64,000 nt of DNA from Desulfosudis oleivorans (GTDB lineage: Bacteria; Desulfobacterota; Desulfobacteria; Desulfobacterales; SURF-7). The DNA is taken from positions 310,001 to 374,000 of the forward strand of contig DYJC01000001.1 in assembly GCA_020723305.1 (NCBI GenBank), in the 5' to 3' direction. The position numbers were made by a program, and so were the translations under genes. Below, one piece after another: positions 55,699 through 64,000 of this stretch. Position 1 is the first letter of the stretch. Every line of letters begins with the position of its first letter. The notes under the pieces are model-generated. The model ran no database searches. It was not told the DNA's origin and worked only from the letters and a program-made list of their open reading frames with translations.

Positions 55699-55810
55699 CT
55701 GGCGGCTTAGATTTTTGGCCATAGGCTGAAAAGTTAAAAGCACGATAGTGCTTCAATCGTTTCAGTTGTAACCAGGTGCATAGCACCCGGCTTAAAAACA
55801 ACCAATCAGG

Positions 55811-56179
55811 CTAAATTGAACCGGCTGACAATCCGACCGCTCTTTTAACCACCGTCAGAATCATTTTAAACCGGGATACCGCCAGAAGTGCATGGGGAAC
55901 ATCGGCCGGCATCACAACCACCTGGCCGGTAACGGCCTTGATCTGTTTTTCTCCGATTGTAATCAGTGCCTCACCGTCCAGAATCTGCACCATGGCATCA
56001 CCGGATGCCGAGTGGGCGCTGATTCCTTCCCCTTTGTCAAAAGCAAACAGCGTTATACCAACAGTCTGTTTATTTGCCAGTGTCCGGCTGACCACACGGC
56101 CTTCTTCATAACTTACCAGTTCCAATATGTCCAGTGATTCTGAAAACGGAATGTTTTTGATCAACTGCTCTTTTTCCAT
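55811..56179 (-). CDS. Cupin-domain protein
   Basis: A 122-residue single-domain cupin: GEGISAHSASGDAMVQILDGEA (motif 1, with only one His and other residues in the metal positions) and ADVPHALLAVSRFKMIL (motif 2). Such proteins are small, cytosolic, of variable binding. A highly similar broken copy lies at 49788-50106 in the same orientation. It lies just downstream of the sigma-54 activator gene, on the opposite strand. Confidence 0.85.
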   Translation of the reverse strand: MEKEQLIKNIPFSESLDILELVSYEEGRVVSRTLANKQTVGITLFAFDKGEGISAHSASGDAMVQILDGEALITIGEKQIKAVTGQVVVMPADVPHALLAVSRFKMILTVVKRAVGLSAGSI

Positions 56180-56276
56180 GTTACCCTCCTATCTCTATTG
56201 TTTATTCTCATTTCCTTCAGTTTCTCATACAATTCTTGAAATGGATTTGACCTGAATCAAAAAACATGAATGAATT

Positions 56277-57233
56277 TCAAATTGCCTTTTCATAAAGAAA
56301 AGCGCTAAGCTCATCCACCACTTTTTTCCGGTCTTCTCCTATCACCCAGTGTCCGACATCCTTGAGATAAATCGCCCGGCATGAAGGGATTCCAGTTACA
56401 ATTCTTTTGATCGCAGAAATCGGGATAACCTTGTCCTGCTCACCATGGATCAGTAGTGTTTCAGACCGGATTCCGGAATAGGAAGAAGACAGCCCGGCAA
56501 AGTCAGGTATTTCCTGCATAAAGGTGAGTAATGCCTGCCTTGTACCGATGATACTGTTGATCTGCCGATAGCGATCATATTGCCGGTCTTCCGGGGAAAG
56601 GTAAGAAAGAATGACAGAAGGCAGGGTCAGCATGATCTCACCGCCTCCGGGAATATAATAGATCATGGATCGAATCGGCAGATCGGTAGGATCCATCGGA
56701 GAAAGGCTGGAAATAAGAACAAGCCGATCAACCATCTCCGGATGTCTGGCCGCAAAAACAGCCGCTACGGAGCCGCCCAGAGAAAAGCCCACTACAGATG
56801 CCTCTGATATTCCCATGCTGTTCATTGTATTGTTTACCTGTTCCGCCCATAGGGGAAAATCATAATGCCAGTCCTCTCTCCTTTCGCTGAACCCCATACC
56901 AAACAGATCAATGCAGATGGTTCGACGATTTTCCGGAAGATCGCTGAAGATGGTCTGCTCCCAATTATCGGTACTGCCTGCAAAACCATGCAGGAATATA
57001 ACAGGTTTTCCCTTGCCTTTTTCGATGAAATGAACACGTTCTCCTTTGACATCCATCCATTTCCCGGGGATTTCCGTCAAAAAGTCTTCCAGTTTACGGG
57101 TTTCTATTTTTTGAATCGCATGATTCGAGACAAGGTATAGCACAATGTGCAGCAAGAGGAGGAGTGTGAGAAAAATGAGGCCGGCTTTCACAATTCGTTG
57201 AACCATCTTCCGAAGAATGCGGTTTTCTGACAT
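56277..57233 (-). CDS. Membrane-anchored alpha/beta hydrolase
   Basis: A 318-residue hydrolase with an N-terminal membrane segment (AGLIFLTLLLLLHIVLYLV) and an alpha/beta-fold: oxyanion HGFAGSTDNWEQT, nucleophile VVGFSLGGSVAAVFAARHP, acid in LLIHGEQDKVIPISAI, and His in DVGHWVIGEDRKKV. The fold resembles lysophospholipase/epoxide-hydrolase-like enzymes; the substrate is unknown. It lies downstream of the terminator after metF, so it is a separate unit. Confidence 0.85.
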   Translation of the reverse strand: MSENRILRKMVQRIVKAGLIFLTLLLLLHIVLYLVSNHAIQKIETRKLEDFLTEIPGKWMDVKGERVHFIEKGKGKPVIFLHGFAGSTDNWEQTIFSDLPENRRTICIDLFGMGFSERREDWHYDFPLWAEQVNNTMNSMGISEASVVGFSLGGSVAAVFAARHPEMVDRLVLISSLSPMDPTDLPIRSMIYYIPGGGEIMLTLPSVILSYLSPEDRQYDRYRQINSIIGTRQALLTFMQEIPDFAGLSSSYSGIRSETLLIHGEQDKVIPISAIKRIVTGIPSCRAIYLKDVGHWVIGEDRKKVVDELSAFLYEKAI

Positions 57234-57270
57234 TGTGTTCTCCTGTAGTTATACGTTGACGCTCAAAAGA

Positions 57271-57295
57271 AAAACCCCGGAAAAACCGGGGTTTT
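57271..57295. terminator. Bidirectional-type rho-independent terminator of the hdr-met operon
   Basis: A perfect 10-bp stem (AAAACCCCGG/CCGGGGTTTT) with a 5-nt loop is followed on the minus strand by a T-rich run (TTTTTCTTTT). It lies about 45 bp after the metF stop and ends the hdrA-mvhD-hdrCB-metVF transcript. Confidence 0.85.
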
Positions 57296-57340
57296 ATCGT
57301 CAACAGTCTGGTTTGACCGTACTATTACTGATTCAGAAGA

Positions 57341-58270
57341 TTATACTACCGGTCGTGGTAAAACCTTGGCTCTTTCGGCGATCTCCGGAACTTTATGTTC
57401 CCATTCAATGGCCATCAGATGAACGCCGGCAACCCCTTTCATCTCCTTGAATTCCTGAATCTGCTCGCAGGCAATCTCGATTCCCATATCTGCAACCTTG
57501 CCTTTTTCAGCGCCCTGAAGCCTTTTGATAACCTCATCCGGCACATCCATTCCCGGTACTTTGGATGCCATATATTTGGCCATACCCACACTTTTCATCG
57601 GGGTTACACCGGCCAGAATATATGTTTTTTCCGTAAGGCCCATATCCACAGCCCGTCTTATCCATTCCCGCATTTTCTTCATGTTAAAAACACATTGGGT
57701 TTGAATAAAATCCGCTCCGGCAGCGACTTTTTTGGCAAGCCGATGGACTCTCCACTCAAAAGGTTCGGCAAAAGGATTTGCAGCAGCACCAATAAACAAT
57801 TTTGGCGGTATGTCGATATCCGCGCCGCCCAGAAACTTTCCTTCATCCCTCATGGTCTTCACCATGTTCACAAGCTGCATGGAGTCTATATCAAACACCC
57901 CTTTTGCGGTTGGATGATCTCCAAATTTCTGATGATCTCCGGAAAGACAAAGCATATTCTTGATTCCCAGTGCATATGCGCCCAAGATATCCGCCTGCAT
58001 TGCAAGGCGGTTCCGGTCACGGCATACCATCTGGTAATTGGGTTCAAGTCCCTCTTCGATAGCGATCAGCGCAGCTGCCCAGCTGGCCATTCGAACCATG
58101 GCGGTCTGATTATCTGTGATATTCACCATGTCGACATTCCCGATAAGCGGTTTTGCCTTTTCCCTGACATGCTCGGCATTTGCACCGCGAGGGGGTCCCA
58201 GCTCACCTGTGAATGCAAAGTGACCGGCTTCCAATATTTTTTCCAACTTGCTTTCTGATTTCATATCCAC
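57341..58270 (-). CDS. metF: Methylene-tetrahydrofolate reductase, MetF type
   Basis: A 309-residue MTHFR: FTGELGPPRGANAEHVREKA (substrate Glu region), NITDNQTAMVRMASWAAAL, KNMLCLSGDHQKFGDHPTAKG, GADFIQTQCVFNMKKM, and YILAGVTPMKSVGMAKYM. It reduces methylene-H4F to methyl-H4F in the Wood-Ljungdahl pathway (or the reverse). It follows metV by 6 bp and ends the operon that begins with hdrA. In acetogens the same subunits form a MetFV-HdrABC-MvhD complex. Confidence 0.93.
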   Translation of the reverse strand: MDMKSESKLEKILEAGHFAFTGELGPPRGANAEHVREKAKPLIGNVDMVNITDNQTAMVRMASWAAALIAIEEGLEPNYQMVCRDRNRLAMQADILGAYALGIKNMLCLSGDHQKFGDHPTAKGVFDIDSMQLVNMVKTMRDEGKFLGGADIDIPPKLFIGAAANPFAEPFEWRVHRLAKKVAAGADFIQTQCVFNMKKMREWIRRAVDMGLTEKTYILAGVTPMKSVGMAKYMASKVPGMDVPDEVIKRLQGAEKGKVADMGIEIACEQIQEFKEMKGVAGVHLMAIEWEHKVPEIAERAKVLPRPVV

Positions 58271-58276
58271 TTCCCT

Positions 58277-58948
58277 CTACTGTTTTTCCGGTTTTTTATA
58301 GCCAGGTTGAATCAATGTTCTGGGCACTTGATTTTCCCAATTCTGTGCCGGGGTAAACCTTGTGATACAATCCAGACGGCCCTGTTTTTCAAGGCGCTCA
58401 TAAATCATAAACCATGCACACGGCTGATCACTGGAAATTTCACAATTGCCTTTGTTAGTTCCGCCACAAGGACCGTTATAAAGGCCTTTGGCACACATGG
58501 TCACGGGACAGATACCGCCTGTATCACCCAGAACGCAATTGCTGCATGACCTGCATCGTTCTTCATACCAGCCAATTCCCTGGTTTACGCCAATAAAAGT
58601 TGTGTTTACTGCCGGCAGTACAGGTATCTGCGGAAATCTTTCAGCCAGGAACTGAATCCCGGCTCCGCATGCCATGGAAAGGATCGCATCAAAATCTCCG
58701 ACCATGGAGTCAAAAGCCTCCAGATATTCACGGTCGCATTGTCTCTCAATGGTATGTCCTCGTAACTCCACGGGATTGTTTTCCATTCTCCGTGCCATAT
58801 CAAGCTCGGTCTTGAGGATGTCGACTTCTTTCTCACCACCGGTCAGGCAGACAGCCACACAGGTTCCACAGCCGGCAACCAGAACTTTTTTATACGCTTT
58901 TACAAGTTCTTTTATTTCTTCAAAGGGTTTTCTTTCGGCAACAATCAT
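58277..58948 (-). CDS. metV: MetV, cysteine-rich partner of MetF
   Basis: A 223-residue protein of the methylene-tetrahydrofolate reductase C-terminal family, rich in cysteines arranged in CGTCVAVC and further CRSCSNCVLG, CPVTMCAKGLYNGPC and CEIS motifs, which probably bind zinc or an iron-sulfur cluster. MetV assembles with MetF and connects it with the electron-transfer subunits. It is 39 bp downstream of the hdrCB gene and 6 bp upstream of metF. Confidence 0.9.
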   Translation of the reverse strand: MIVAERKPFEEIKELVKAYKKVLVAGCGTCVAVCLTGGEKEVDILKTELDMARRMENNPVELRGHTIERQCDREYLEAFDSMVGDFDAILSMACGAGIQFLAERFPQIPVLPAVNTTFIGVNQGIGWYEERCRSCSNCVLGDTGGICPVTMCAKGLYNGPCGGTNKGNCEISSDQPCAWFMIYERLEKQGRLDCITRFTPAQNWENQVPRTLIQPGYKKPEKQ

Positions 58949-58987
58949 CTGCCCCTCCTGTTAAAAATCAACTGCAATATTTCCATT

Positions 58988-60310
58988 TTACATCTCTGAC
59001 TCAGGATGAAAAACATTCACTCCCTTGAGATCATCTCCCAGATATGTACGCTCATTGGGTCCCAGAATTCCAAGGGCAAGGCAAAGAATCGTCCAGAAAT
59101 GAACTACCTGATAGTGACCTTCATAATGTTCACTGAGTTCATGGATCTGCGCATGACAATTATGACATCCTGCAACACAATATGTTGCTCCGGTTTCCTT
59201 GATCTGTGAATCCTTGATTCTTCCATATTCAAGGCGCTGTTCCTTGAATCCGGATTGAAGGAATCCACCACCACCACCGCAGCAGTAGTTATTGGATTTG
59301 TTCGGCGTCATGTCGATAAAATTCTCTTCTCCGACACATGCCTTTAATGCATATCGGAGGTCTTCTGCAATTGCATCCCCAAAACTCTTACGAACAATCT
59401 GGCAGGGATCCTGAAGAGTAAACTTAACCTTAAGATCCTTGTTCCAGTCGGAACTGGGTTTCAGTTTTCCTTCGCGGATCCATTTTGCATAATATTCATA
59501 AATATTTTTCACTTCAAAATTATGCTCTATTTTAAATCTTTTCAGTCCGGCCCGGACTGAGAATGTAATGTGCCCTCATTCAGTGTTGAGATACGTTTTA
59601 CATCCCAACTCATGCACCATATCCGCCTGTTGATGAAGCATCTTTTTCCAATTTTCGGTATCTGCGATAAACAAACAGTAGTTTTCAGCCGCCCATGCTT
59701 TGCTTCCATAGGTCCAGCTTACGCCTGCAGTATGCAGAATTTTCCACAATGGAACCATTTCATCCGGCTCTGTCACTGGCTCTCTGGAGTTTTGATTCAA
59801 AAAGAACTCCGCACCTTTTTTATCAATAGGCGCTTCCATATCAGCAAATTCCGGTTGTGCCTCTTGATATTCTCCCAGGACATCCTCAACAACAAACTGG
59901 AAATCCTCAACACTGGTGCCCATGGCACTCAGGGTTTCCCCCTTCATAGCCATATCACACGAAGCCACGATTCCCTTTGGTCGCTGATCTCTTGGCCGCC
60001 TTGACCTGATATTAAAAATCAGCTGGGGAATGTCGATCTTCATCGGACATACATAGATGCAGCGCTGGCACATGGTACACATCCACGGCCAGTTGGATTT
60101 CATGATCTCCTCATCCATTCCAAGAGCTGCCATCCGAAGGAATTTCCTCGCATCCATCCCCTCCAGACCCGTTGCCGGACAACCGGATGAACAGGCGCCG
60201 CAGGTCAGGCATGCATTCAGATTCCCGCCATCCGGCAGAATCTCCTTGACCATATCCATTATGGTACTCTTCTTTTTCTTCCCACCAAGCTTTATTGCTC
60301 CCTCAGCCAT
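58988..60310 (-). CDS. hdrCB: HdrC/HdrB-like iron-sulfur protein, selenocysteine-containing
   Basis: 440 residues when the in-frame TGA at 59576-59578 is read as selenocysteine. The N-terminal half has two 4Fe-4S motifs (CLTCGACSSGCPA, CTMCQRCIYVCPM), the HdrC part. The C-terminal half is the HdrB/CCG part (NYCCGGGGGF, CVAGCHNC, DPCQIVRKSFG). The UGA lies in KTYLNTE-U-GHITF, at a position where I recall Cys in homologues. Frame, homology and spacing continue unbroken past it to 58988. Start ATG at 60310 with GAGGAG upstream. It delivers electrons between the HdrA/MvhD module and MetFV. Confidence 0.9.
59542..59560 (-). promoter_or_regulatory. SECIS-like stem-loop downstream of the hdrCB UGA
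   Basis: A perfect palindromic stem TCAGTCCGG/CCGGACTGA, with a small G-containing loop, begins 15 nt after the TGA on the minus strand, the position where bacterial selenocysteine insertion elements lie. The loop starts with G, as the usual rule requires. Confidence 0.75.
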
Positions 60311-60344
60311 AATCTGCTCCTCTTCATAAAATAATTAAATTATC

Positions 60345-60758
60345 CTACTTATGTTTCAAAGGATTCGGTCCGAGCTTCCTTATATGCTCTGTCATTTCTT
60401 TTGCATATGCGGCAAAAGTCGGGCCTTCTCCGGATGAAAGATTATACATCCTTACCCTTCCGCCAGTGATCCCGATTTCATCGAGCAGGGTGTTGACATA
60501 TTCAATTCTTTCTCTTGCCCTGAAGTTACCCTCGTTGTAATGGCATGATCCTTCGAGGCATCCTACCGCATACACCCCGTCTGCGCCCTTTTGAATGGCC
60601 CTCAGCAGATACATTACATCCACTTTTCCGGTACAGGGAACCCGGATAATTTTCACATTTGAAGGATAGTCAAGCCGCATCGAACCTGCCAGGTCCGCTG
60701 CTGAATATCCTCAGTATTCACAGCAAAATGCTATGAGCGTCGGTTCAAAATCAGCCAT
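60345..60758 (-). CDS. mvhD: MvhD/FrhD-type iron-sulfur subunit, selenocysteine-containing
   Basis: 137 residues when the TGA at 60711-60713 is read as selenocysteine: IAFCCEY-U-GYSAADLAGS, where I recall Cys in homologues. The remainder has CTGKVDVMYLLRAIQKGADG and CLEGSCHYNEGN. The short ATG-to-TGA part plus the long part after it are in one frame; the ATG follows GGAGG by 6 nt. MvhD carries electrons between a hydrogenase or other donor and HdrA. Start overlaps the hdrA stop (TAATG). Confidence 0.92.
60682..60696 (-). promoter_or_regulatory. SECIS-like stem-loop downstream of the mvhD UGA
   Basis: GGACCT-GGC-AGGTTC, a 6-bp stem (one G-U pair) with a 3-nt loop, begins 14 nt after the TGA. 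It has the same loop (GGC) that can be drawn for hdrCB, and can be extended outward by GCA/TGC. Confidence 0.65.
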
Positions 60759-63700
60759 TACATTCCTCCTGCCAATAACGCATCAATCTTACATGTTATC
60801 TGTTCATCATTATAAAAACCGAGCTGGATTGTCTGTCTGGGACATGCACCGGCACACGCGCCACATCCGTGGCACATGGCCTCATCAATCGCAATCACCT
60901 TTGTCTCCGTGTTGAATGCCGGAACATTAAAGGGACAGGTTCGGAGGCATGTCAGACATTTTACACAGTGCTGTGTATCCACCTTTGCCGTAATGGCGGA
61001 AAGCTTAATTTCCGGCTTGGCCAGGAAAGTCACAGCTCTTGACGCAGCTGCCTGGGCCTGAGAAATGGTCTCTGTAATCAATTTTGGGCCATGCGCTGTG
61101 CCGCACAGGAAGATACCTTCACCAGGCATATCAACCGGGCGGAGCTTGACATGGGCCTCCATGTAATACCCCTCCTGGTTGGAATTCAACTTCATGATGC
61201 CGCTCAGTTTTTTGGTGTCCGAAGGTCTCATTCCGGCACTGAGAGTCAACAGATCCGCCAGGATCTCCACTTTCTGCTGCAAGACATGATCCGTTGTTAT
61301 AACAGAGATATGATCTCCTTCGACTTTTACCTCAGGAGGATCATCCGAATTAAACCGCATGAAAATAACGCCAAGCCCCCTTGCCTCTTTATAATAGTCT
61401 TCCATCAGGCCGTAAGTACGGATATCCCGGTACAGTATAAAAACCTGTGTATCCGGGTTCTGCTTTTTAATGACCAGGGCGTTTTTCACTGCATTCTGAC
61501 AGCAGATCCTGGAACACTCCTGCATACTTTCATTCCGTGAGCCAACACACTGAATCATGACTACGGTTTCCAGATCCTTAGCGCCCTTGCCTTCCAGCAG
61601 ATCTCCCAGTTCAACCTGGGTGATTATTTTATCACTCTCGCCATAACCATACTCTTTGGGTTTGTACTCGACGGCACCGGTAGCAACAACAATCACGCCA
61701 TGCTCAATGTTTCTGGTTTCCCTGCCCTTTCCAACTGCCACATCGGTTTTAAAATTACCCTTGTAACCGCCAAATCCGGTGACTTCCGTATCCAGAAGAA
61801 CCTCAACCTTGTCATTGGCCATTACCTCGGCGGAAAGCTTCCGGATGTACTCCTGAATATCTCCTCCTTCAATGGTGTGATGCAGTTTACGGGCAAAGCC
61901 TCCAAGCTCCGGTTCTTTTTCAATCAGAACAACTTCAAAATTCTGTTTCCCGAGATTCAGCGCAGCATTCATCCCGGCAATGCCGCCGCCGATTACCATT
62001 GCACGGTGATTCACCGGTATCCTTTTTTCCTGCATCGGATAAAGGGTCGCGGCGCGACCGACGGCCATTCTCACAAGATCTTTGGCTTTCTGGGTTGCGA
62101 GCTCCGGACTTTTGGAATGAATCCAGGAGTTCTGATTCCGGATATTGGCCATCTCAAACAGATACCGGTTCAGTCCGCAAGCTTCCAGCGTTTCCATGAA
62201 CATGGCTTCATGCGTCTTGGGACTGCATGACGCCACAATCACGCGGTTCAGTTTATGCTCAATAATCTTTTCCTTGATCTTTTCCTGGGTATCCTGACTG
62301 CATGTAAACAGATTGGAATCAGTAAACACGACATAGGGCAAAGATTCGGCATATTTCTGAACAGCCGGGACATTGACGATTCCACCGATATTGATACCGC
62401 AGTTGCAGACAAACACACCGATTCGGGGATCCTGTCCTGTTACATCGATCTGTTTGGGAATTTGAACAACTTCAATATCCTTGCCTCTGGACCCGGAAAG
62501 CTCGGAGCCTGCAAGACAAGCTGCTGCACAGGCTTCAGTAACCGACCCGGGGATATCCTTGGGTCCCTGAAAAACGCCGCAGGTGTAAATCCCTTTCCGG
62601 GAAGTTTCAACCGGCGCAAAAGGCTCTGATTTTGAAAAATTATAACGATCCAGATCGATATTGAGACGTTTTGCCAATTCAACAGCTGTATCCGGAATGG
62701 TCAGACCAACGGAGAGTACGACCATGGAAAAAGTTTCCTCTTTCATCTCTCCACTGTCCGTGGCATACCGGACATTCAGATCTCCGGTTTCCCGATTTTC
62801 CGTAACCGTATGCACGCGGGCCTTGACAAACCGGACACCAGCCTTGTCCCGGGCACGAAGGAAGTACTTCTCGTAATCCTTACCAAAGGTTCTCATATCC
62901 ATATTAAAAATTGCGCAATCCAGATCTCCATGGATATGTTCTTTTGCAATCATGGCTTCCTTGGTGGCATACATACAGCATACAGAAGAGCAATAGCCGT
63001 TTCCGCATCGGTTTGTATCTCTAGAGCCCACGCATTGCAGCCAGGCTATGCTTTTGGGTTCCTGTCGATCCAAGGGACGCATCACATGCCCGAAATAGGG
63101 ACCGCCTGCAGAAAGGATTCTTTCAAAACCGTCGGCTGTAACCACATTGGGATATTTCCCATATCCCAGGTAATCCAGTTGCGAAGGATCATACGCCTTT
63201 GTCCCAGGAGCAAGAATCATGGAACCGACTGTTACTTCTGTTGCTTTTACCTTGTCCGAATAGCTGATGGCTTTTGCAAGACAGACATTCTCGCACAACC
63301 CGCATCCGATACAGGCATCCATATCAATGGCAAATGCCAATGGAACAGCTTGCGCATATTCAATATAGGTAGCCCGTCGATCATTGTATCCCTTGTTGAT
63401 GATATTAACGGCAGATGCAGGGCACCGCTTTGCACAGTCTCCACACCCCGTACACTTTTTCGGATTGATATAACGGGGATTATTTTGCAGGGTAACCGTA
63501 AAATTACCGGGCTCCCCGTCTACACCTTTGACTTCACTGTTTGTAATCAGTTCAATGTTGTTATGCCGGCCGACCTCGACCAGTTTGGGTGAGATCACTC
63601 ACATGGTACAATCATTGGTCGGGAATGTCTTATCCAGACGGGCCATCAGGCCGCCTATGGTAGGGCCTTTTTCAACCAGATACACCTTATAATCCGAATT

Positions 63701-63790
63701 GGCCAGATCCAGCGCAGCCTGCATGCCGGCAATACCGCCGCCAACCACCATCACTGATCCGCTTTTCTCATTTACTGTAACCGATCCCAT
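60758..63790 (-). CDS. hdrA: HdrA with duplicated FAD module, selenocysteine-containing
   Basis: 1010 residues when the TGA at 63599-63601 is read as selenocysteine in [16 protein letters not shown], where I recall Cys in most HdrA. Two FAD-binding starts are visible: [20 protein letters not shown] (residue ~13) and [20 protein letters not shown] (~570), so the protein is a tandem HdrA. Ferredoxin motifs [16 protein letters not shown] and [15 protein letters not shown] lie after the first FAD start, and [15 protein letters not shown] and [12 protein letters not shown] at the end. GGAG is 6 nt before ATG 63790. HdrA is the flavin-based electron-bifurcating core. Confidence 0.95.
63566..63583 (-). 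promoter_or_regulatory. SECIS-like stem-loop downstream of the hdrA UGA
   Basis: CTGGTC-GAGGTC-GGCCGG, a 6-bp stem with two G-U pairs and a 6-nt loop beginning with G, starts 15 nt after the TGA on the minus strand, the same distance as in hdrCB. Confidence 0.6.
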
Positions 63791-63799
63791 TATGACTCC

Positions 63800-64000
63800 T
63801 TATAACGCTGCAAATGCGGCTGTGCTGTCCGTCATTCCCCTGAATTCCGCCCTGCCGGTTCTCTCCAGATCGGCCAGCAGATAGGAAATCCGTAATACGG
63901 CAAGTCCGGTTCTTTTGCTTATTTCTCTAACAGAAGTAAAACCTTCTTTCATTGCAAGAATAATCAGATTGTTATGATATTCTCTTTCCAGTGCATGGTC
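63800..64000 (-). CDS. C-terminus of a small HTH-like protein (partial)
   Basis: The last 66 codons of a minus-strand gene enter from the right edge: EYHNNLIILAMKEGFTSVRE, RTGLAVLRISYLLADLERTG and a final TAAFAAL. The pattern is winged-helix-like, with a possible recognition helix in LAVLRISYLLADLE. It ends 9 bp before the hdrA ATG and so is probably the preceding gene of the same operon. The start and full length are outside the window. Confidence 0.6.
   Translation of the reverse strand, partial: DHALEREYHNNLIILAMKEGFTSVREISKRTGLAVLRISYLLADLERTGRAEFRGMTDSTAAFAAL

Noticed and set aside
57395-58258. A 287-codon plus-strand open frame
   Set aside because: It lies opposite metF, which has clear family motifs; the frame has no homology features.
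62810-63592. A 260-codon plus-strand open frame
   Set aside because: It is opposite hdrA and its composition reflects the complement of a cysteine-rich protein.
58988-63790. The three UGA codons as sequencing errors or true stops
   Set aside because: Three independent cases in one operon, each at a position recalled as Cys in homologues, with intact frames beyond and a stem-loop at about the same distance, make error or decay unlikely.

Overview
The window looks like chromosome from an anaerobic sulfate-reducing bacterium of the Desulfobacterota, probably Desulfobacterales. This is inferred from a MetFV-HdrABC-MvhD type operon whose Hdr/Mvh proteins carry in-frame UGA (selenocysteine) codons, an SfrB-like NuoF/GltD flavoprotein, pyruvate phosphate dikinase, a nickel-binding CooT-family protein, PanP and an EF-G paralogue. 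Two genes run off the ends. No rRNA, tRNA or CRISPR array is visible.

Left part (1-33.5 kb), mostly housekeeping: a PilZ-like protein, an aminotransferase, a decayed response-regulator fragment, outer-membrane phospholipase A with an alpha/beta hydrolase, RNase D, ThrRS, VanZ and PilZ proteins, pyruvate phosphate dikinase, an SfrB-like oxidoreductase, a large FapA/DUF342 protein with internal repeats, an IspH-UbiA fusion, CooT, DUF3842, a NYN nuclease, ParB/ParA, a BepA-like protease, EF-G with a GerMN protein, a 142-bp inverted-repeat element, PanP, an FKBP isomerase, a family 4 uracil-DNA glycosylase, CoaBC, a MarR regulator, an unrecognised membrane-anchored protein and a DUF362 protein.

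Middle (33.5-49.4 kb), a defence island: one minus-strand operon, almost without gaps, that reads HTH - brxF - brxC - (shortened AlbA/Schlafen-like gene) - pglXI - [STAS/GHKL ATPase - DUF4325 STAS-like - PIN nuclease] - brxHII - 37-aa ORF - pglZ - brxA. This is a type 3 BREX system. The bracketed three-gene module is not part of the canonical set, is translationally coupled to pglXI, and looks like an embedded partner-switching/toxin unit. Short AGTGCGG-type repeats, partly inverted, lie in frame inside brxHII, pglXI and pglZ.

Right part (49.8-64 kb): an acyl-CoA degradation cluster (acyl-CoA dehydrogenase, SDR, thiolase, DUF35 protein) faces a sigma-54 activator and is bracketed by two copies of a cupin gene, one a pseudogene. 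Next come an alpha/beta hydrolase, a strong terminator, and the operon (63790 to 57341) hdrA - mvhD - hdrCB - metV - metF. Each of the three electron-transfer genes has one in-frame UGA, at a position where I recall cysteine in homologues. Each UGA is followed 15 nt later by a short stem-loop with G in the first loop position. The operon is expected to couple methylene-tetrahydrofolate reduction or oxidation (Wood-Ljungdahl pathway) to multi-centre electron transfer.
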